Shown in pieces: positions 22,728-32,323 of a DNA stretch of 64,000 bases. The stretch is from Bacteroidota bacterium. GTDB lineage: Bacteria; Bacteroidota; Bacteroidia; Bacteroidales; Bacteroidaceae. The translations under genes and the position numbers were made by a program. Where the stretch lies: contig JAFABG010000036.1 of NCBI GenBank assembly GCA_023426145.1, forward strand, positions 43,161 to 107,160, written 5' to 3'. Each line of letters begins with the position of its first letter. Position 1 is the stretch's first letter. A model generated the notes under the pieces. It searched no databases. It was not told the origin of the DNA and saw only the letters and a list, made by a program, of their open reading frames with translations.

Positions 22728-24281
22728 ATGAGTATGGCAAAAAAAACGATTTCTCAGTTATCAGTACTAACACTACTTGTTGTATTTTTGGCAGCATGTT
22801 CCAAGAAGGCGGAATATGTGAATGTGATACCTGCTGACGCAACAGCTGTCGCTTCTATTGATTTGAAATCACTAGTGAACAAGGCTGGGATGAATGACAA
22901 AGAAAATGAAACGGCTAAACAAAAACTAATCGAAGCATTGAAAAGCGGAACTAGTGCTGCGACTTTTCAACAGCTAGAAAAAGTGATGAATAACCCAGCA
23001 ACATCTGGATTAGATTTGGAAGCACCGTTTTACATTTTTAGTTCTCCTCAAACTGAGTCAGGAGCATTTGTTGCTAAAGTAAGCAGTAAAGATGACTTGA
23101 GAGCATCACTTGACGTCATGGCAAAGGAACAAATTTGCGAGCCTGTAAATAGTGCTGACGGTTATGACTTCACCACACTGAATGGAATGCTTCTTGCCTA
23201 CAACGAGACAACAGCGATTATATTACCAATCGATGGAACTTCTGATACGGAAACAGCCAAAGAAACAGTTAATAAACTCATGAAGCAGGGTGCTGATAAA
23301 AGCATTACTAAATCAGGAGCCTTCCAAAAAATGGAGAAACAAAAAAATGACATTAACTTTTTTGCATCAATGTCTGCCATTCCCGCTGCTTACAGAAGTC
23401 AGATTAGCATAGGACTTCCCACTGATATTCAACTAGAAGATATTTCTGTAGTGGGAGGGTTAAGTTTCGACAATGGGAAAATAGCTTTAAAGACTGAAAA
23501 TTATACTGAAAATGAAGCTGTTAAATCTCTTCTAAAAAAACAAAAGGATTCGTTTGAAGCAACCAATGGTAAGTTTGTAAAGTACTTCCCAGCATCTACT
23601 TTAATGTTCCTCAACGTTGGAGTTAAAGGAGAAGGGTTATATAACCTATTGAGCGAAAATAAAGAATTTAGCAATACTGTTTCTATAGCAAAGAGTGATG
23701 AAGTAAAAGAAATATTCAGTTCATTCGATGGTGACATTTCTGTAGGATTAATCAATGTAACCATGAATAGTGCTCCTACTTTTTTAGCATACGCTGACAT
23801 TAAAAACGGGAAAGCATTAGAAGCACTCTATAAAAACAAACAAGCTTTAGGGCTTAATAGAGGAGAAGACATTCTTGAATTGAGTCAGAATGAATACGTA
23901 TTTAAGACTAGAGGAATGAATATATTCTTTGGTGTAAAAGACAAACAGATGTATGCTACAAATGACGAATTGCTCTATAAAAGTGTAGGAAAAGAAGTGG
24001 ATAAATCCATTAGCGAAGCACCTTATGCAGCAGAAATGAAAAATAAGACTTTTTTCATGGCCATTAATACAGAAGCAATTCTTGATCTACCTGTAGTGAA
24101 AATGTTGGTAGGATTTGGAGGACAAGAGTTCAAAACTTATACAGATCTTGCTTCCAAGGTATCCTATATTACAGCTGATTCTGAAGGAGAAAGCAGCGAA
24201 ACAGCCTTATGCCTCAAAGATAAAGATGCAAATGCCCTTAAGCAAATAGTCAATTTTGCTAAGCAATTTGCCGGAATGTAA
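22728..24281 (+). CDS. DUF4836 lipoprotein
   Basis: 517 residues. Signal peptide with lipobox LAAC (VVFLAACSKKAEYVNVIPADATAVASIDL), so an exported lipoprotein. The mature N-terminus VIPADATAVASIDLKSLVNKAGM is the DUF4836 hallmark; the rest is repetitive helix/strand. Function unknown. A second ATG at 22734 would remove two residues. It lies 12 bases after rsmE and 16 before the ABC ATPase; a link between it and the exporter is suggested by position only. Confidence 0.88.
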   Translation: MSMAKKTISQLSVLTLLVVFLAACSKKAEYVNVIPADATAVASIDLKSLVNKAGMNDKENETAKQKLIEALKSGTSAATFQQLEKVMNNPATSGLDLEAPFYIFSSPQTESGAFVAKVSSKDDLRASLDVMAKEQICEPVNSADGYDFTTLNGMLLAYNETTAIILPIDGTSDTETAKETVNKLMKQGADKSITKSGAFQKMEKQKNDINFFASMSAIPAAYRSQISIGLPTDIQLEDISVVGGLSFDNGKIALKTENYTENEAVKSLLKKQKDSFEATNGKFVKYFPASTLMFLNVGVKGEGLYNLLSENKEFSNTVSIAKSDEVKEIFSSFDGDISVGLINVTMNSAPTFLAYADIKNGKALEALYKNKQALGLNRGEDILELSQNEYVFKTRGMNIFFGVKDKQMYATNDELLYKSVGKEVDKSISEAPYAAEMKNKTFFMAINTEAILDLPVVKMLVGFGGQEFKTYTDLASKVSYITADSEGESSETALCLKDKDANALKQIVNFAKQFAGM

Positions 24282-24297
24282 TTCGTAAATAAACGAA

Positions 24298-24942
24298 ATG
24301 AATAAAATTCACCTACAGCAAACACTTCCACAAGTGTTTGCTGATCGTAACTCTATTAGTTCTGACATTTGGCATCAGGATCTTCTATTTCAAAAAAATG
24401 AGATCTATCTAATCGAAGCCGCATCTGGAACTGGAAAATCGTCATTGTGCAGCTATATTTATGGCAATCGCAACGACTATCAGGGTATTATTAATTTCGA
24501 TGAAACCAACATAAAAGCATACTCTGTGAAGCAATGGGTTGACCTCAGAAAGCATTCACTCAGTATGCTTTTCCAAGATCTAAGAGTTTTCACAGAGCTT
24601 ACTGCCATCGAAAATGTACAACTGAAAAATAACCTCACCGGTTATAAAAAGAAAAAAGAAATCCTTGCTCTTTTCGAACGACTTGGAATTTCAGATAAGC
24701 AAAATGTGAAAGTCGGCAAACTATCTTTTGGGCAACAACAACGTGTTGCCTTTATTAGAGCAATCTGCCAACCTTATGATTTCTTGTTTTTAGATGAGCC
24801 TATTAGCCATCTCGATGAAGAGAACAGTCGCATTATTGGGGAAATCATTATGGAAGAAGCAGAAAAGCAAGGTGCAGGCATTATTGCCACCTCAATTGGG
24901 AAGCACATAGAACTACCTTACCAGAAAGTCTTCCAGCTATAA
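24298..24942 (+). CDS. ABC transporter ATPase (LolD/FtsE-like)
   Basis: 214 residues: Walker A AASGTGKS at 41-48, Q-loop in MLFQDLRVFTEL, signature LSFGQQQR and Walker B FLFLDEPISHLDEE. It fits the MacB/LolD/FtsE group, which works with FtsX-like permeases; such a permease is encoded next (24996). The complex probably moves lipoproteins or peptides or acts on the cell envelope. The N-terminal domain is short and starts abruptly, but all ATPase motifs are intact. Confidence 0.9.
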   Translation: MNKIHLQQTLPQVFADRNSISSDIWHQDLLFQKNEIYLIEAASGTGKSSLCSYIYGNRNDYQGIINFDETNIKAYSVKQWVDLRKHSLSMLFQDLRVFTELTAIENVQLKNNLTGYKKKKEILALFERLGISDKQNVKVGKLSFGQQQRVAFIRAICQPYDFLFLDEPISHLDEENSRIIGEIIMEEAEKQGAGIIATSIGKHIELPYQKVFQL

Positions 24943-24995
24943 ACAGAACTCCCTACCGAAGATTAAAATTATAACATATTAAATAGTTAAATAGC

Positions 24996-26201
24996 ATGTC
25001 CGCTCTCGTCTGGAAACTTCTTCGTCAACACATTAATATCGGCCAGCTAACCGGTTTCTTTTTAGCCAATTTATTTGGCATGGTGATTGTATTACTTAGC
25101 ATACAGTTTTATAAAGATGTCATCCCAGTTTTCACTGAAGGCGACAGTTTCATGAAGAAGGACTTTATTATAGCTACAAAAAAAATAAGTACGCTCAGTT
25201 CTTTTACAGGTAAAAGCAACACGTTCACACCAAAAGATATAGCCGATCTAAAAAAACAATCTTTCACTAAGACAATAGGCGCTTTTACTCCGTCTCAATT
25301 TAAAGTATCTGCAGGATTAGGTGTACAAGAAGCAGGTATTCATCTATCTACAGATATGTTTTTCGAATCAGTACCCGATGAGTTTGTAGATATCAAACTC
25401 GAGAAATGGCATTTTGATAGCACCACTCACACGATACCTATAATAATTCCTCGAAATTATTTGAACCTATACAACTTTGGTTTTGCACAAAGTCGAAGTC
25501 TACCTAAACTATCGGAAGGATTGATGGGACTCATACAAATGGATATCATGATGCGAGGCAACGGACGGGTAGAGCAATACAAAGGAAATATTGTAGGTTT
25601 CTCGAACCGTTTAAACACAATTTTAGTGCCTCAGTCATTTATGGATTGGGCAAATAAAACCTTTTCACCCGATGTGGCCCTCCAACCTTCCCGACTTATT
25701 ATAGAGGTAAACAATCCAGCCGATGCATCGATTGCTAGTTATTTTCAAAAGAAAGGATATGAGACTGAAGATGGCAAGTTAGATGCCGGAAAAACGACTT
25801 ACTTTCTTCGACTTATTATCGGAATTGTATTAGGAGTCGGACTATTTATCAGTATCCTTTCCTTCTATATACTGATGCTAAGTATCTTTTTATTGCTACA
25901 AAAAAACACAAGCAAACTCGAAAGTTTACTTTTAATTGGCTATAGTCCCAATAAAGTAGCACTACCCTACCAAATATTAACAATTGGGCTTAACATCATT
26001 GTATTACTGCTATCAATTCTATTGGTTGATTGGTTACGTACTTATTATCTTGATAGCATAAGTTTACTCTTTCCACAATTAGAAACGGGTACTCTATGGC
26101 CAGCCATCAGTATAGGCGTTCTCTTATTCGTCAGCATTTCAATAATTAATGTGTGGATAGTTAAACGCAAAGTACTCTCTATTTGGATGCATAAAAGCTA
26201 A
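24996..26201 (+). CDS. FtsX/MacB-like permease
   Basis: 401 residues with four membrane helices: one near 15-40 (IGQLTGFFLANLFGMVIVLL), then a periplasmic domain of about 230 residues, and three at the end (ILSFYILMLSIFLL, ILTIGLNIIVLLLSILLV, ISIGVLLFVSISIINVW). This is the topology of FtsX/LolC/MacB permeases. With the preceding ATPase it forms a complete half-transporter pair that can dimerise. Substrate unknown; the DUF4836 lipoprotein upstream is a candidate partner. Confidence 0.85.
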   Translation: MSALVWKLLRQHINIGQLTGFFLANLFGMVIVLLSIQFYKDVIPVFTEGDSFMKKDFIIATKKISTLSSFTGKSNTFTPKDIADLKKQSFTKTIGAFTPSQFKVSAGLGVQEAGIHLSTDMFFESVPDEFVDIKLEKWHFDSTTHTIPIIIPRNYLNLYNFGFAQSRSLPKLSEGLMGLIQMDIMMRGNGRVEQYKGNIVGFSNRLNTILVPQSFMDWANKTFSPDVALQPSRLIIEVNNPADASIASYFQKKGYETEDGKLDAGKTTYFLRLIIGIVLGVGLFISILSFYILMLSIFLLLQKNTSKLESLLLIGYSPNKVALPYQILTIGLNIIVLLLSILLVDWLRTYYLDSISLLFPQLETGTLWPAISIGVLLFVSISIINVWIVKRKVLSIWMHKS

Positions 26202-26548
26202 ATAAATCACAGATTACAAAAAAGAATTCATACAATAAAGTGTTTCTTCCCATGAAACGTTTTGTTTCATGGGAAGAAACAAGATGTTTCAACCTTTGAA
26301 ACAAAGTATTTCATGACATAATACAAAATGTTTCATCAAAAGAGAATATCTTGAAACTGTATATAATTCCTTTAAGTTGACTGTCTTTGGCATATAACTG
26401 ATGCTAGATGGCTCTGAATAGACCGAGCTTTAATTCAAGATATAAGCATAAAATTAATACACACAAGAGGGTTTAACAGACTTACTTCGAATCTATTAAA
26501 TAAATGGATAAAAAGTATTCGGATAGCCATTGAGTCAAATATATTTTG
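26202..26548. other. gene-free region with GTTTC/GAAAC palindromes
   Basis: About 350 bases between the permease gene and the miaA promoter. The left half holds a dense set of GTTTC and GAAAC words in inverted pairs; the right half shows nothing notable. No frame of useful length. Confidence 0.6.
26241..26303. repeat. inverted GTTTC/GAAAC repeats
   Basis: A first hairpin has 18-bp perfect arms, 26241-26258 and 26264-26281, with a 5-base loop. A second, TGTTTCAA-CCT-TTGAAACA, follows at 26285-26303, and single GTTTCAT words continue to about 26338. There is no T-tract after the first hairpin on plus, so a plain terminator is not the whole explanation. Confidence 0.7.
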
Positions 26549-26556
26549 TATTTTTG
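26549..26556 (+). promoter_or_regulatory. promoter of miaA
   Basis: TATTTTTG matches the -7 box, 22 bases before the ATG at 26578; TTGAG at 26530-26534 is a weak upstream element. Confidence 0.6.
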
Positions 26557-26577
26557 CAAATATAAAAAAATAAAGCT

Positions 26578-27498
26578 ATGCCGGACTATGATTTGATCAC
26601 GATATTAGGGCCTACAGCTTCAGGGAAAACCACCTTTGCAGCTACATTAGCTTATGAGCTGAAAACAGAAATCATTAGTGCAGACTCGCGTCAGATCTAT
26701 CGAGGAATGGACCTTGGCACAGGAAAAGATTTGGCAGATTACACGATTAATGGACATTCTATCCCCTACCACCTTATTGACATTGCAGATCCTGGATATA
26801 AATATAATGTATTCGAATATCAACGCGATTTTCTAAACTCCTACGATTCTATTAAACAGAAAGAACTTATACCCATTCTTTGTGGGGGAACAGGGCTGTA
26901 TCTTGAATCAGTACTAAAAGGCTACAGACTGATGCCTGTTCCTGAAAATCCAGAATTGCGAACAAAATTAAATACTTTCTCTCTCGAAGAACTCACGAAC
27001 CTATTAAAAGAGTATAAAACACTGCACAACTCTACAGACGTTGATACAGTGAAACGTGCCATAAGAGCTATAGAAATAGAAGAGTATTATGCTAAACATC
27101 CAGTTCCCGAAAGAGAATTTCCCAAATTAAACAGCCTCATCATTGGAGTAGACATTGACCGAGATCTGCGAAGAGAAAAAATAACCAAAAGATTAAAACA
27201 ACGTCTAGATGAAGGAATGATAGAAGAGATCAAGCAATTGATTGCCAAAGGGATCTCTCCAAATGACTTGATCTACTACGGATTGGAATATAAGTTTCTA
27301 ACACTACACGTGATTGGACAACTTACCTATGAAGAAATGTTTAACGAACTTGAGACAGCGATTCATCAGTTCGCTAAACGTCAAATGACTTGGTTTAGAG
27401 GCATGGAACGAAGAGGATTTACAATCCATTGGGTAAGCGCCGAACTTCCAATGGACAAAAAAATAGCCTTCGTTATGGATAAACTACAAGGTAAATAA
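26578..27498 (+). CDS. miaA: tRNA dimethylallyltransferase
   Basis: 306 residues, the usual size. P-loop ILGPTASGKTTFAATLA at 8-24, DSRQIYRGMDLGTGKD, GGTGLYLES and a C-terminal FAKRQMTWFRGM stretch. It adds dimethylallyl to A37 of tRNAs reading UNN codons, in the cytoplasm. First gene of a long plus-strand run to the TraB/GumN gene. Confidence 0.96.
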   Translation: MPDYDLITILGPTASGKTTFAATLAYELKTEIISADSRQIYRGMDLGTGKDLADYTINGHSIPYHLIDIADPGYKYNVFEYQRDFLNSYDSIKQKELIPILCGGTGLYLESVLKGYRLMPVPENPELRTKLNTFSLEELTNLLKEYKTLHNSTDVDTVKRAIRAIEIEEYYAKHPVPEREFPKLNSLIIGVDIDRDLRREKITKRLKQRLDEGMIEEIKQLIAKGISPNDLIYYGLEYKFLTLHVIGQLTYEEMFNELETAIHQFAKRQMTWFRGMERRGFTIHWVSAELPMDKKIAFVMDKLQGK

Positions 27499-27577
27499 AG
27501 CATTTATCAACCAAGCTTTTAACTCAGGATAAATAATTAAAAGCGATTGCTAACACTATTAGGATAGACATACGATT

Positions 27578-28504
27578 ATGAGTGTAGAAACTGGAAAATG
27601 GGGAGTAATATACAACCCCAAAGCAGGCACCCGAAAGGTACAGAAGCGATGGAAAGAAATTAAGGAATACATGGACAATAAAGGTGTCGACTATGACTAT
27701 GTTCAATCTGAAGGATTTGGTTCCGTTGAGCGCCTCGCAAAGATTCTGGCAAATAATGGCTACCGCACAATTGTTATAGTTGGAGGCGATGGAGCCTTAA
27801 ACGATGCCATCAACGGAATTATGTTATCTGATGCAGAAGATAAAGATAACATTGCACTAGGAATGATTCCAAACGGAATAGGAAACGACTTTGCAAAATA
27901 CTGGGGACTAAGTACTGAATACAAATCGGCTGTAGACTGCATCATCAATCACCGTCTAAAAAAAATAGATGTAGGTTTCTGCAACTTTTTTGATGGAAAA
28001 GAACATCGTAAGCGTTACTTTCTTAATGCTATCAATATCGGACTAGGAGCCAGAATAGTTAAAATAACCGACCAAACCAAACGTTTTTGGGGAGTTAAAT
28101 TCCTGTCGTATGTAGCCGCTCTGTTTTCACTCATTTTCGAAAGAAAGCTATATAGAATGCACCTCCGCATCAATGACGAACACATTCGTGGACGTATCAT
28201 GACTGTGTGTATTGGGAGTTCATGGGGATGGGGACAAACCCCTAGCGCAGTTCCTTATAATGGATGGCTAGATGTTTCTGTAATCTATCGTCCAGAATTC
28301 TTGCAAATCATTTCCGGACTATGGATGTTGATCCAAGGAAGAATTTTAAATCACAAGATGGTGAAAAGCTACCGTACTAAAAAAGTGAAAGTACTCCGGG
28401 CTCAAAATGCATCAGTTGATCTTGACGGGCGAATTCTCCCAAGACATTTTCCACTAGAGGTAGGTATTCTACCTGAAAAAACGACCCTAATTATTCCTGA
28501 TTAA
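27578..28504 (+). CDS. diacylglycerol/lipid kinase family protein
   Basis: 308 residues of the YegS/BmrU family. NPKAGTRKVQKRWKEI at the start, the glycine-rich nucleotide motif IVIVGGDGALNDAINGI near 65-82, MIPNGIGNDFAKYWG, and a C-terminal VDLDGRILPRHFPLEV that closes the second domain. It phosphorylates a lipid alcohol at the inner face of the membrane; the substrate is not fixed by sequence. It lies 79 bases after miaA, just before kdsA. Confidence 0.92.
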   Translation: MSVETGKWGVIYNPKAGTRKVQKRWKEIKEYMDNKGVDYDYVQSEGFGSVERLAKILANNGYRTIVIVGGDGALNDAINGIMLSDAEDKDNIALGMIPNGIGNDFAKYWGLSTEYKSAVDCIINHRLKKIDVGFCNFFDGKEHRKRYFLNAINIGLGARIVKITDQTKRFWGVKFLSYVAALFSLIFERKLYRMHLRINDEHIRGRIMTVCIGSSWGWGQTPSAVPYNGWLDVSVIYRPEFLQIISGLWMLIQGRILNHKMVKSYRTKKVKVLRAQNASVDLDGRILPRHFPLEVGILPEKTTLIIPD

Positions 28505-28525
28505 TTAAGCTGTGAATACAAATAA

Positions 28526-28542
28526 GAAGCCTTTCGGGCTTC
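28526..28542 (+). terminator. short hairpin between lipid kinase and kdsA
   Basis: GAAGCC-TTTCG-GGCTTC without a T-tract; at most a weak terminator or attenuator, or an RNA-stability element. Confidence 0.35.
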
Positions 28543-28583
28543 AAATTAATATTTATCAAATCTACAATTTGTAATTAACTAAA

Positions 28584-29384
28584 ATGATTGAACTAAAAAA
28601 CAATCCAGCTGGTAATTTCTTTTTGCTGGCTGGTCCATGTGTAATAGAAGGTGAAGAAATGGCTATGCGCATCGCTGAAAGAGTGCTTACCATCACCGAA
28701 AAACTTAAAATCCCATACGTCTTTAAAGGTTCTTACCGCAAAGCTAACCGCTCGCGTTTAGATTCATTCATGGGGATTGGCGACGAGAAAGCACTAAAGG
28801 TTCTAAAAAAAGTCAATGAGACTTTTGGTATCCCAACCGTAACAGACATTCACGCCGCCGATGAAGCTAAAATGGCAGCTGAATATGTAGATGTATTACA
28901 AATCCCAGCGTTTCTTTGCCGTCAAACAGACCTTCTCATTGCCGCCGCCCAAACAGGCAAAACAGTCAACATTAAAAAAGGCCAGTTTCTTTCACCCCTT
29001 GCCATGCAGTTTGCAGCGGATAAAGTTGTAGAAGCTGGTAATAAAAATGTAATGCTAACAGAGCGAGGAACTACATTCGGTTATCAAGATTTAGTAGTAG
29101 ACTATAGAGGTATTCCAGAAATGCAATCATTCGGTTATCCAGTAATCCTTGATGTAACCCATTCCTTACAGCAACCTAATCAAACGAGTGGAGTTACAGG
29201 CGGAATGCCACGCCTGATAGAGACTGTGGCTAAAGCTGGCATCGCCGTTGGAGCCGATGGACTGTTTATAGAAACGCACGAAGATCCAACTGTTGCCAAA
29301 AGCGATGGTGCTAATATGCTAAAGCTAGATCTTCTAGAAGACTTATTAACTAAACTAGTAAGAATACGTGAAGCTATTAACTAA
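28584..29384 (+). CDS. kdsA: 3-deoxy-8-phosphooctulonate synthase
   Basis: 266 residues. LLAGPCVIEGEE, FKGSYRKANRSRLDSF, the DIHAADEA and HEDPTVAKSDGANML signatures of the KDO8P synthase TIM barrel. It condenses phosphoenolpyruvate with arabinose-5-phosphate to make the KDO precursor for lipopolysaccharide. The metal-type cysteine of class II enzymes is not claimed here. It stands between a lipid kinase and an M16 peptidase. Confidence 0.95.
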   Translation: MIELKNNPAGNFFLLAGPCVIEGEEMAMRIAERVLTITEKLKIPYVFKGSYRKANRSRLDSFMGIGDEKALKVLKKVNETFGIPTVTDIHAADEAKMAAEYVDVLQIPAFLCRQTDLLIAAAQTGKTVNIKKGQFLSPLAMQFAADKVVEAGNKNVMLTERGTTFGYQDLVVDYRGIPEMQSFGYPVILDVTHSLQQPNQTSGVTGGMPRLIETVAKAGIAVGADGLFIETHEDPTVAKSDGANMLKLDLLEDLLTKLVRIREAIN

Positions 29385-29458
29385 TTTTTCAGAATTTACT
29401 TGTGATTATAAAGTTAATAGAACGACAAATATTTCAGAAAACTTTTATAAAATAAAAA

Positions 29459-32299
29459 ATGAAAAATTTATTACGTGGATTTTTTATTGCAGTTCTCATT
29501 ATATGCTGCAATTTCCAACTGGCGTTTGCTCAACCGATGCAAACACTGCCAATCGACAAAAATGTCCGCATTGGTAAACTGGACAATGGACTTACTTATT
29601 ACATTCGTCACAACCCACTTCCAGAAAAACGCGTTGAATTTCACATTGCACAAAAAGTAGGATCTATCCTCGAAGAACCTCAACAAAGAGGTTTAGCACA
29701 CTTTCTAGAGCATATGGCCTTCAACGGAACCAAAAACTTCCCTGGTGATGATACCGGATTAGGCATTGTAGCTTGGTGTGAAACCAAAGGTATCAAATTC
29801 GGAACAAACCTGAATGCATATACCAGCATTGATAAAACAGTATATCGTATTAGTAACGTACCGACAGATAATGTAAGTGTAGTTGATTCCTGTTTATTGA
29901 TCTTACATGACTGGTCAAACGCAATTAATCTAGCTGATAAAGAAATTGATAAAGAACGCGGAGTTATTCGTGAAGAATGGAGAAGCAGAAACAGTGGAAT
30001 GCAACGTATCATGACCAATGCCCTACCAGTTATGTACCCAAATTCTAAATATGCAGACTGTATGCCAATTGGGAACATCGACGTTATAAACAACTTCCCT
30101 TATCAAGATATCCGCGATTACTATGCAAAATGGTATCGTCCAGATCTACAAGGTATAATAATCGTTGGTGATATAGATGTTGACCAAATGGAAGCTAAGT
30201 TGAAGAATATTTTCACAGATGTAAAAGCTCCTGTTAATCCAGCTAAGCGTGTTTACTATTCGGTGGAAGACAATCAAGAACCTCTTATCTTCATTGGTAC
30301 CGATAAAGAACTTGAAACTCCGTCTGTTAGCTTCTTCTTTAAAAGTGAAGCTTTCCCTGACTCGCTTAAAAACACGATCAACTACTACGCCATGCAATAT
30401 ATGGTTAACATGGCTATGAGCATGCTTAACGACCGTTTAGAAGAACTGAGCCAGCAAGCTAATCCTCCTTTCACAAGTGCAGGTGCAAGCTATGGTAATT
30501 TCTTTGTAGCTAAAACAAAAAGCGCTTTTGGAATTGATGCAAACAGTAAAATTGGTGGCTTAGACCTTGCAATGAAAACAATTCTTGAAGAAGCTGAACG
30601 TGCTCGTCGCTTCGGATTTACCGAAACAGAGTATGATCGCGCACGCGCTAACTACCTACAAGCATTAGAGTCAGCTTACAACGAAAGAGAAAAAACTAAA
30701 AACGATACCTATATTAATGAATACATCAGCAATTTCTTAGACAACGAACCTATGCCAGGCATTGACTATGAATATGCAATGATGAACAAGGTAGCTCCTA
30801 ATATTCCACTAAATGCAATAAATCAGATTATGCAACAGCTAATTACTGATAACAATCAAGTGGTACTATTAGCTGGCCCAGATAAGGAAGGTCTGAAATA
30901 TCCATCAAAAGAAGAAGTCGCTTCTTTATTGAAACAAATGAAAACATTCGATCTGAAACCTTACGAAGATAAAGTTTCTGACGAACCATTAATGAAGGAA
31001 GAACCTAAAGGAGGAAAAATCGTTTCTGAAAAAGCAGGCGAAATTTTTGGAACTACTAAACTTGTATTATCTAACGGTGTAACTGTTTACATTAAAACAA
31101 CAGACTACAAAGCTGACCAAATATTGATGAAAGGTACCAGTCTTGGTGGTAGCAGTGTATTCCCTGACAAAGAGATTCTTGATATATCTCAAATAAATGG
31201 AGTAGCATTAATCGGTGGTATTGGCAATCTTAGCAAAATAGATTTAGGCAAAGCTCTTGCTGGAAAACGTGCCTCAGTTGCTGCAAATATATCTTCAACA
31301 ACTGAATCTGTTTCAGGAAACTGTGCTCCTAAAGATTTTGAAACAATGATGCAGCTTACTTATCTTACATTCACTTCTCCACGTAAGGATGGCGAAGCAT
31401 TCGAATCCTATAAGAGCCGTTTAAAAGCTGAGCTACAAAATGCAGATGCTAATCCAATGAGTGCATTCAGTGATACTATTTCATATGCACTATACAATAA
31501 CCACCCACGCGCATTCAACATGAAAGAAAATCAGGTTGACAAGATTAACTATGATCGTATACTTGAGATGTATAAAGATCGCTTCAAAGATGCAAGTGAC
31601 TTTACATTCTATTTCGTAGGTAATGTTGATACTGAACAAATGAAACCATTGATCGCTAAATATTTGGGTAGTCTTCCAGCAATCAAACGCAAAGAAACAT
31701 TCCGCGATACCAAAATGGAAATTCGCAAAGGTCAATATAAGAATGAATTTGCTAAAAAGCAAGAAACTCCGATAGCTACAATCATGTTCTTGTACAGCGG
31801 AAAATGTAAATATGATTTGCGTGACAAGGTAACTTTAAGCTTCCTAGAACAAGCATTGGATATGGTGTACACTGAAGAAATTCGTGAAAAAGAAGGAGGT
31901 ACATACGGAGTAAATTGCTACGGAAGCCTTAGCAAATATCCCAACGAGCGCCTCATTCTTCAAATCGTATTCCAAACTGATCCAGCTAAAAGAGAAAAGC
32001 TCTCTGGTATAGTTGTTGAACAGTTGAATAGAATGGTTAAAGAAGGACCAACTGACGAACACATGCAGAAAATTAAAGAATACATGCTGAAGAAATACAA
32101 AGATTCTCAGAAAGAAAATGGTTATTGGTTAAGCAACCTTGATGAATATTTCTACACTGGTGTTGACTACACTAAAGACTATGAAACTTTGGTGCACAGC
32201 ATTACTACTAAGGATGTGCAAGACTTCCTAGGTAAGCTAATGAACCAGAACAATGAAATTCAAGTTGTCATGACTGTACCTGAAGGAGAAGCAAAATAA
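29459..32299 (+). CDS. M16-family periplasmic zinc metallopeptidase
   Basis: 946 residues with a signal peptide (MKNLLRGFFIAVLIICCNFQ...FAQP). It holds two M16 halves. The first has the inverted zinc motif HFLEH at 81-85 and a downstream glutamate in IDKERGVIREEWRSR. The second half, after about 530, lacks the motif and is the usual inactive partner that closes over the substrate (EEIREKEGGTYGVNCYGS). It cleaves peptides in the periplasm. 75 bases after kdsA and 25 before the DUF5687 gene. Confidence 0.94.
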   Translation: MKNLLRGFFIAVLIICCNFQLAFAQPMQTLPIDKNVRIGKLDNGLTYYIRHNPLPEKRVEFHIAQKVGSILEEPQQRGLAHFLEHMAFNGTKNFPGDDTGLGIVAWCETKGIKFGTNLNAYTSIDKTVYRISNVPTDNVSVVDSCLLILHDWSNAINLADKEIDKERGVIREEWRSRNSGMQRIMTNALPVMYPNSKYADCMPIGNIDVINNFPYQDIRDYYAKWYRPDLQGIIIVGDIDVDQMEAKLKNIFTDVKAPVNPAKRVYYSVEDNQEPLIFIGTDKELETPSVSFFFKSEAFPDSLKNTINYYAMQYMVNMAMSMLNDRLEELSQQANPPFTSAGASYGNFFVAKTKSAFGIDANSKIGGLDLAMKTILEEAERARRFGFTETEYDRARANYLQALESAYNEREKTKNDTYINEYISNFLDNEPMPGIDYEYAMMNKVAPNIPLNAINQIMQQLITDNNQVVLLAGPDKEGLKYPSKEEVASLLKQMKTFDLKPYEDKVSDEPLMKEEPKGGKIVSEKAGEIFGTTKLVLSNGVTVYIKTTDYKADQILMKGTSLGGSSVFPDKEILDISQINGVALIGGIGNLSKIDLGKALAGKRASVAANISSTTESVSGNCAPKDFETMMQLTYLTFTSPRKDGEAFESYKSRLKAELQNADANPMSAFSDTISYALYNNHPRAFNMKENQVDKINYDRILEMYKDRFKDASDFTFYFVGNVDTEQMKPLIAKYLGSLPAIKRKETFRDTKMEIRKGQYKNEFAKKQETPIATIMFLYSGKCKYDLRDKVTLSFLEQALDMVYTEEIREKEGGTYGVNCYGSLSKYPNERLILQIVFQTDPAKREKLSGIVVEQLNRMVKEGPTDEHMQKIKEYMLKKYKDSQKENGYWLSNLDEYFYTGVDYTKDYETLVHSITTKDVQDFLGKLMNQNNEIQVVMTVPEGEAK

Positions 32300-32323
32300 A
32301 ACATAAGCTAAGACTTCAATACT

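Noticed and set aside
26241..26340. GTTTC/GAAAC words as a CRISPR array
   Set aside because: Spacing is irregular, the words are inverted rather than direct, and there are no unique spacers or cas genes.
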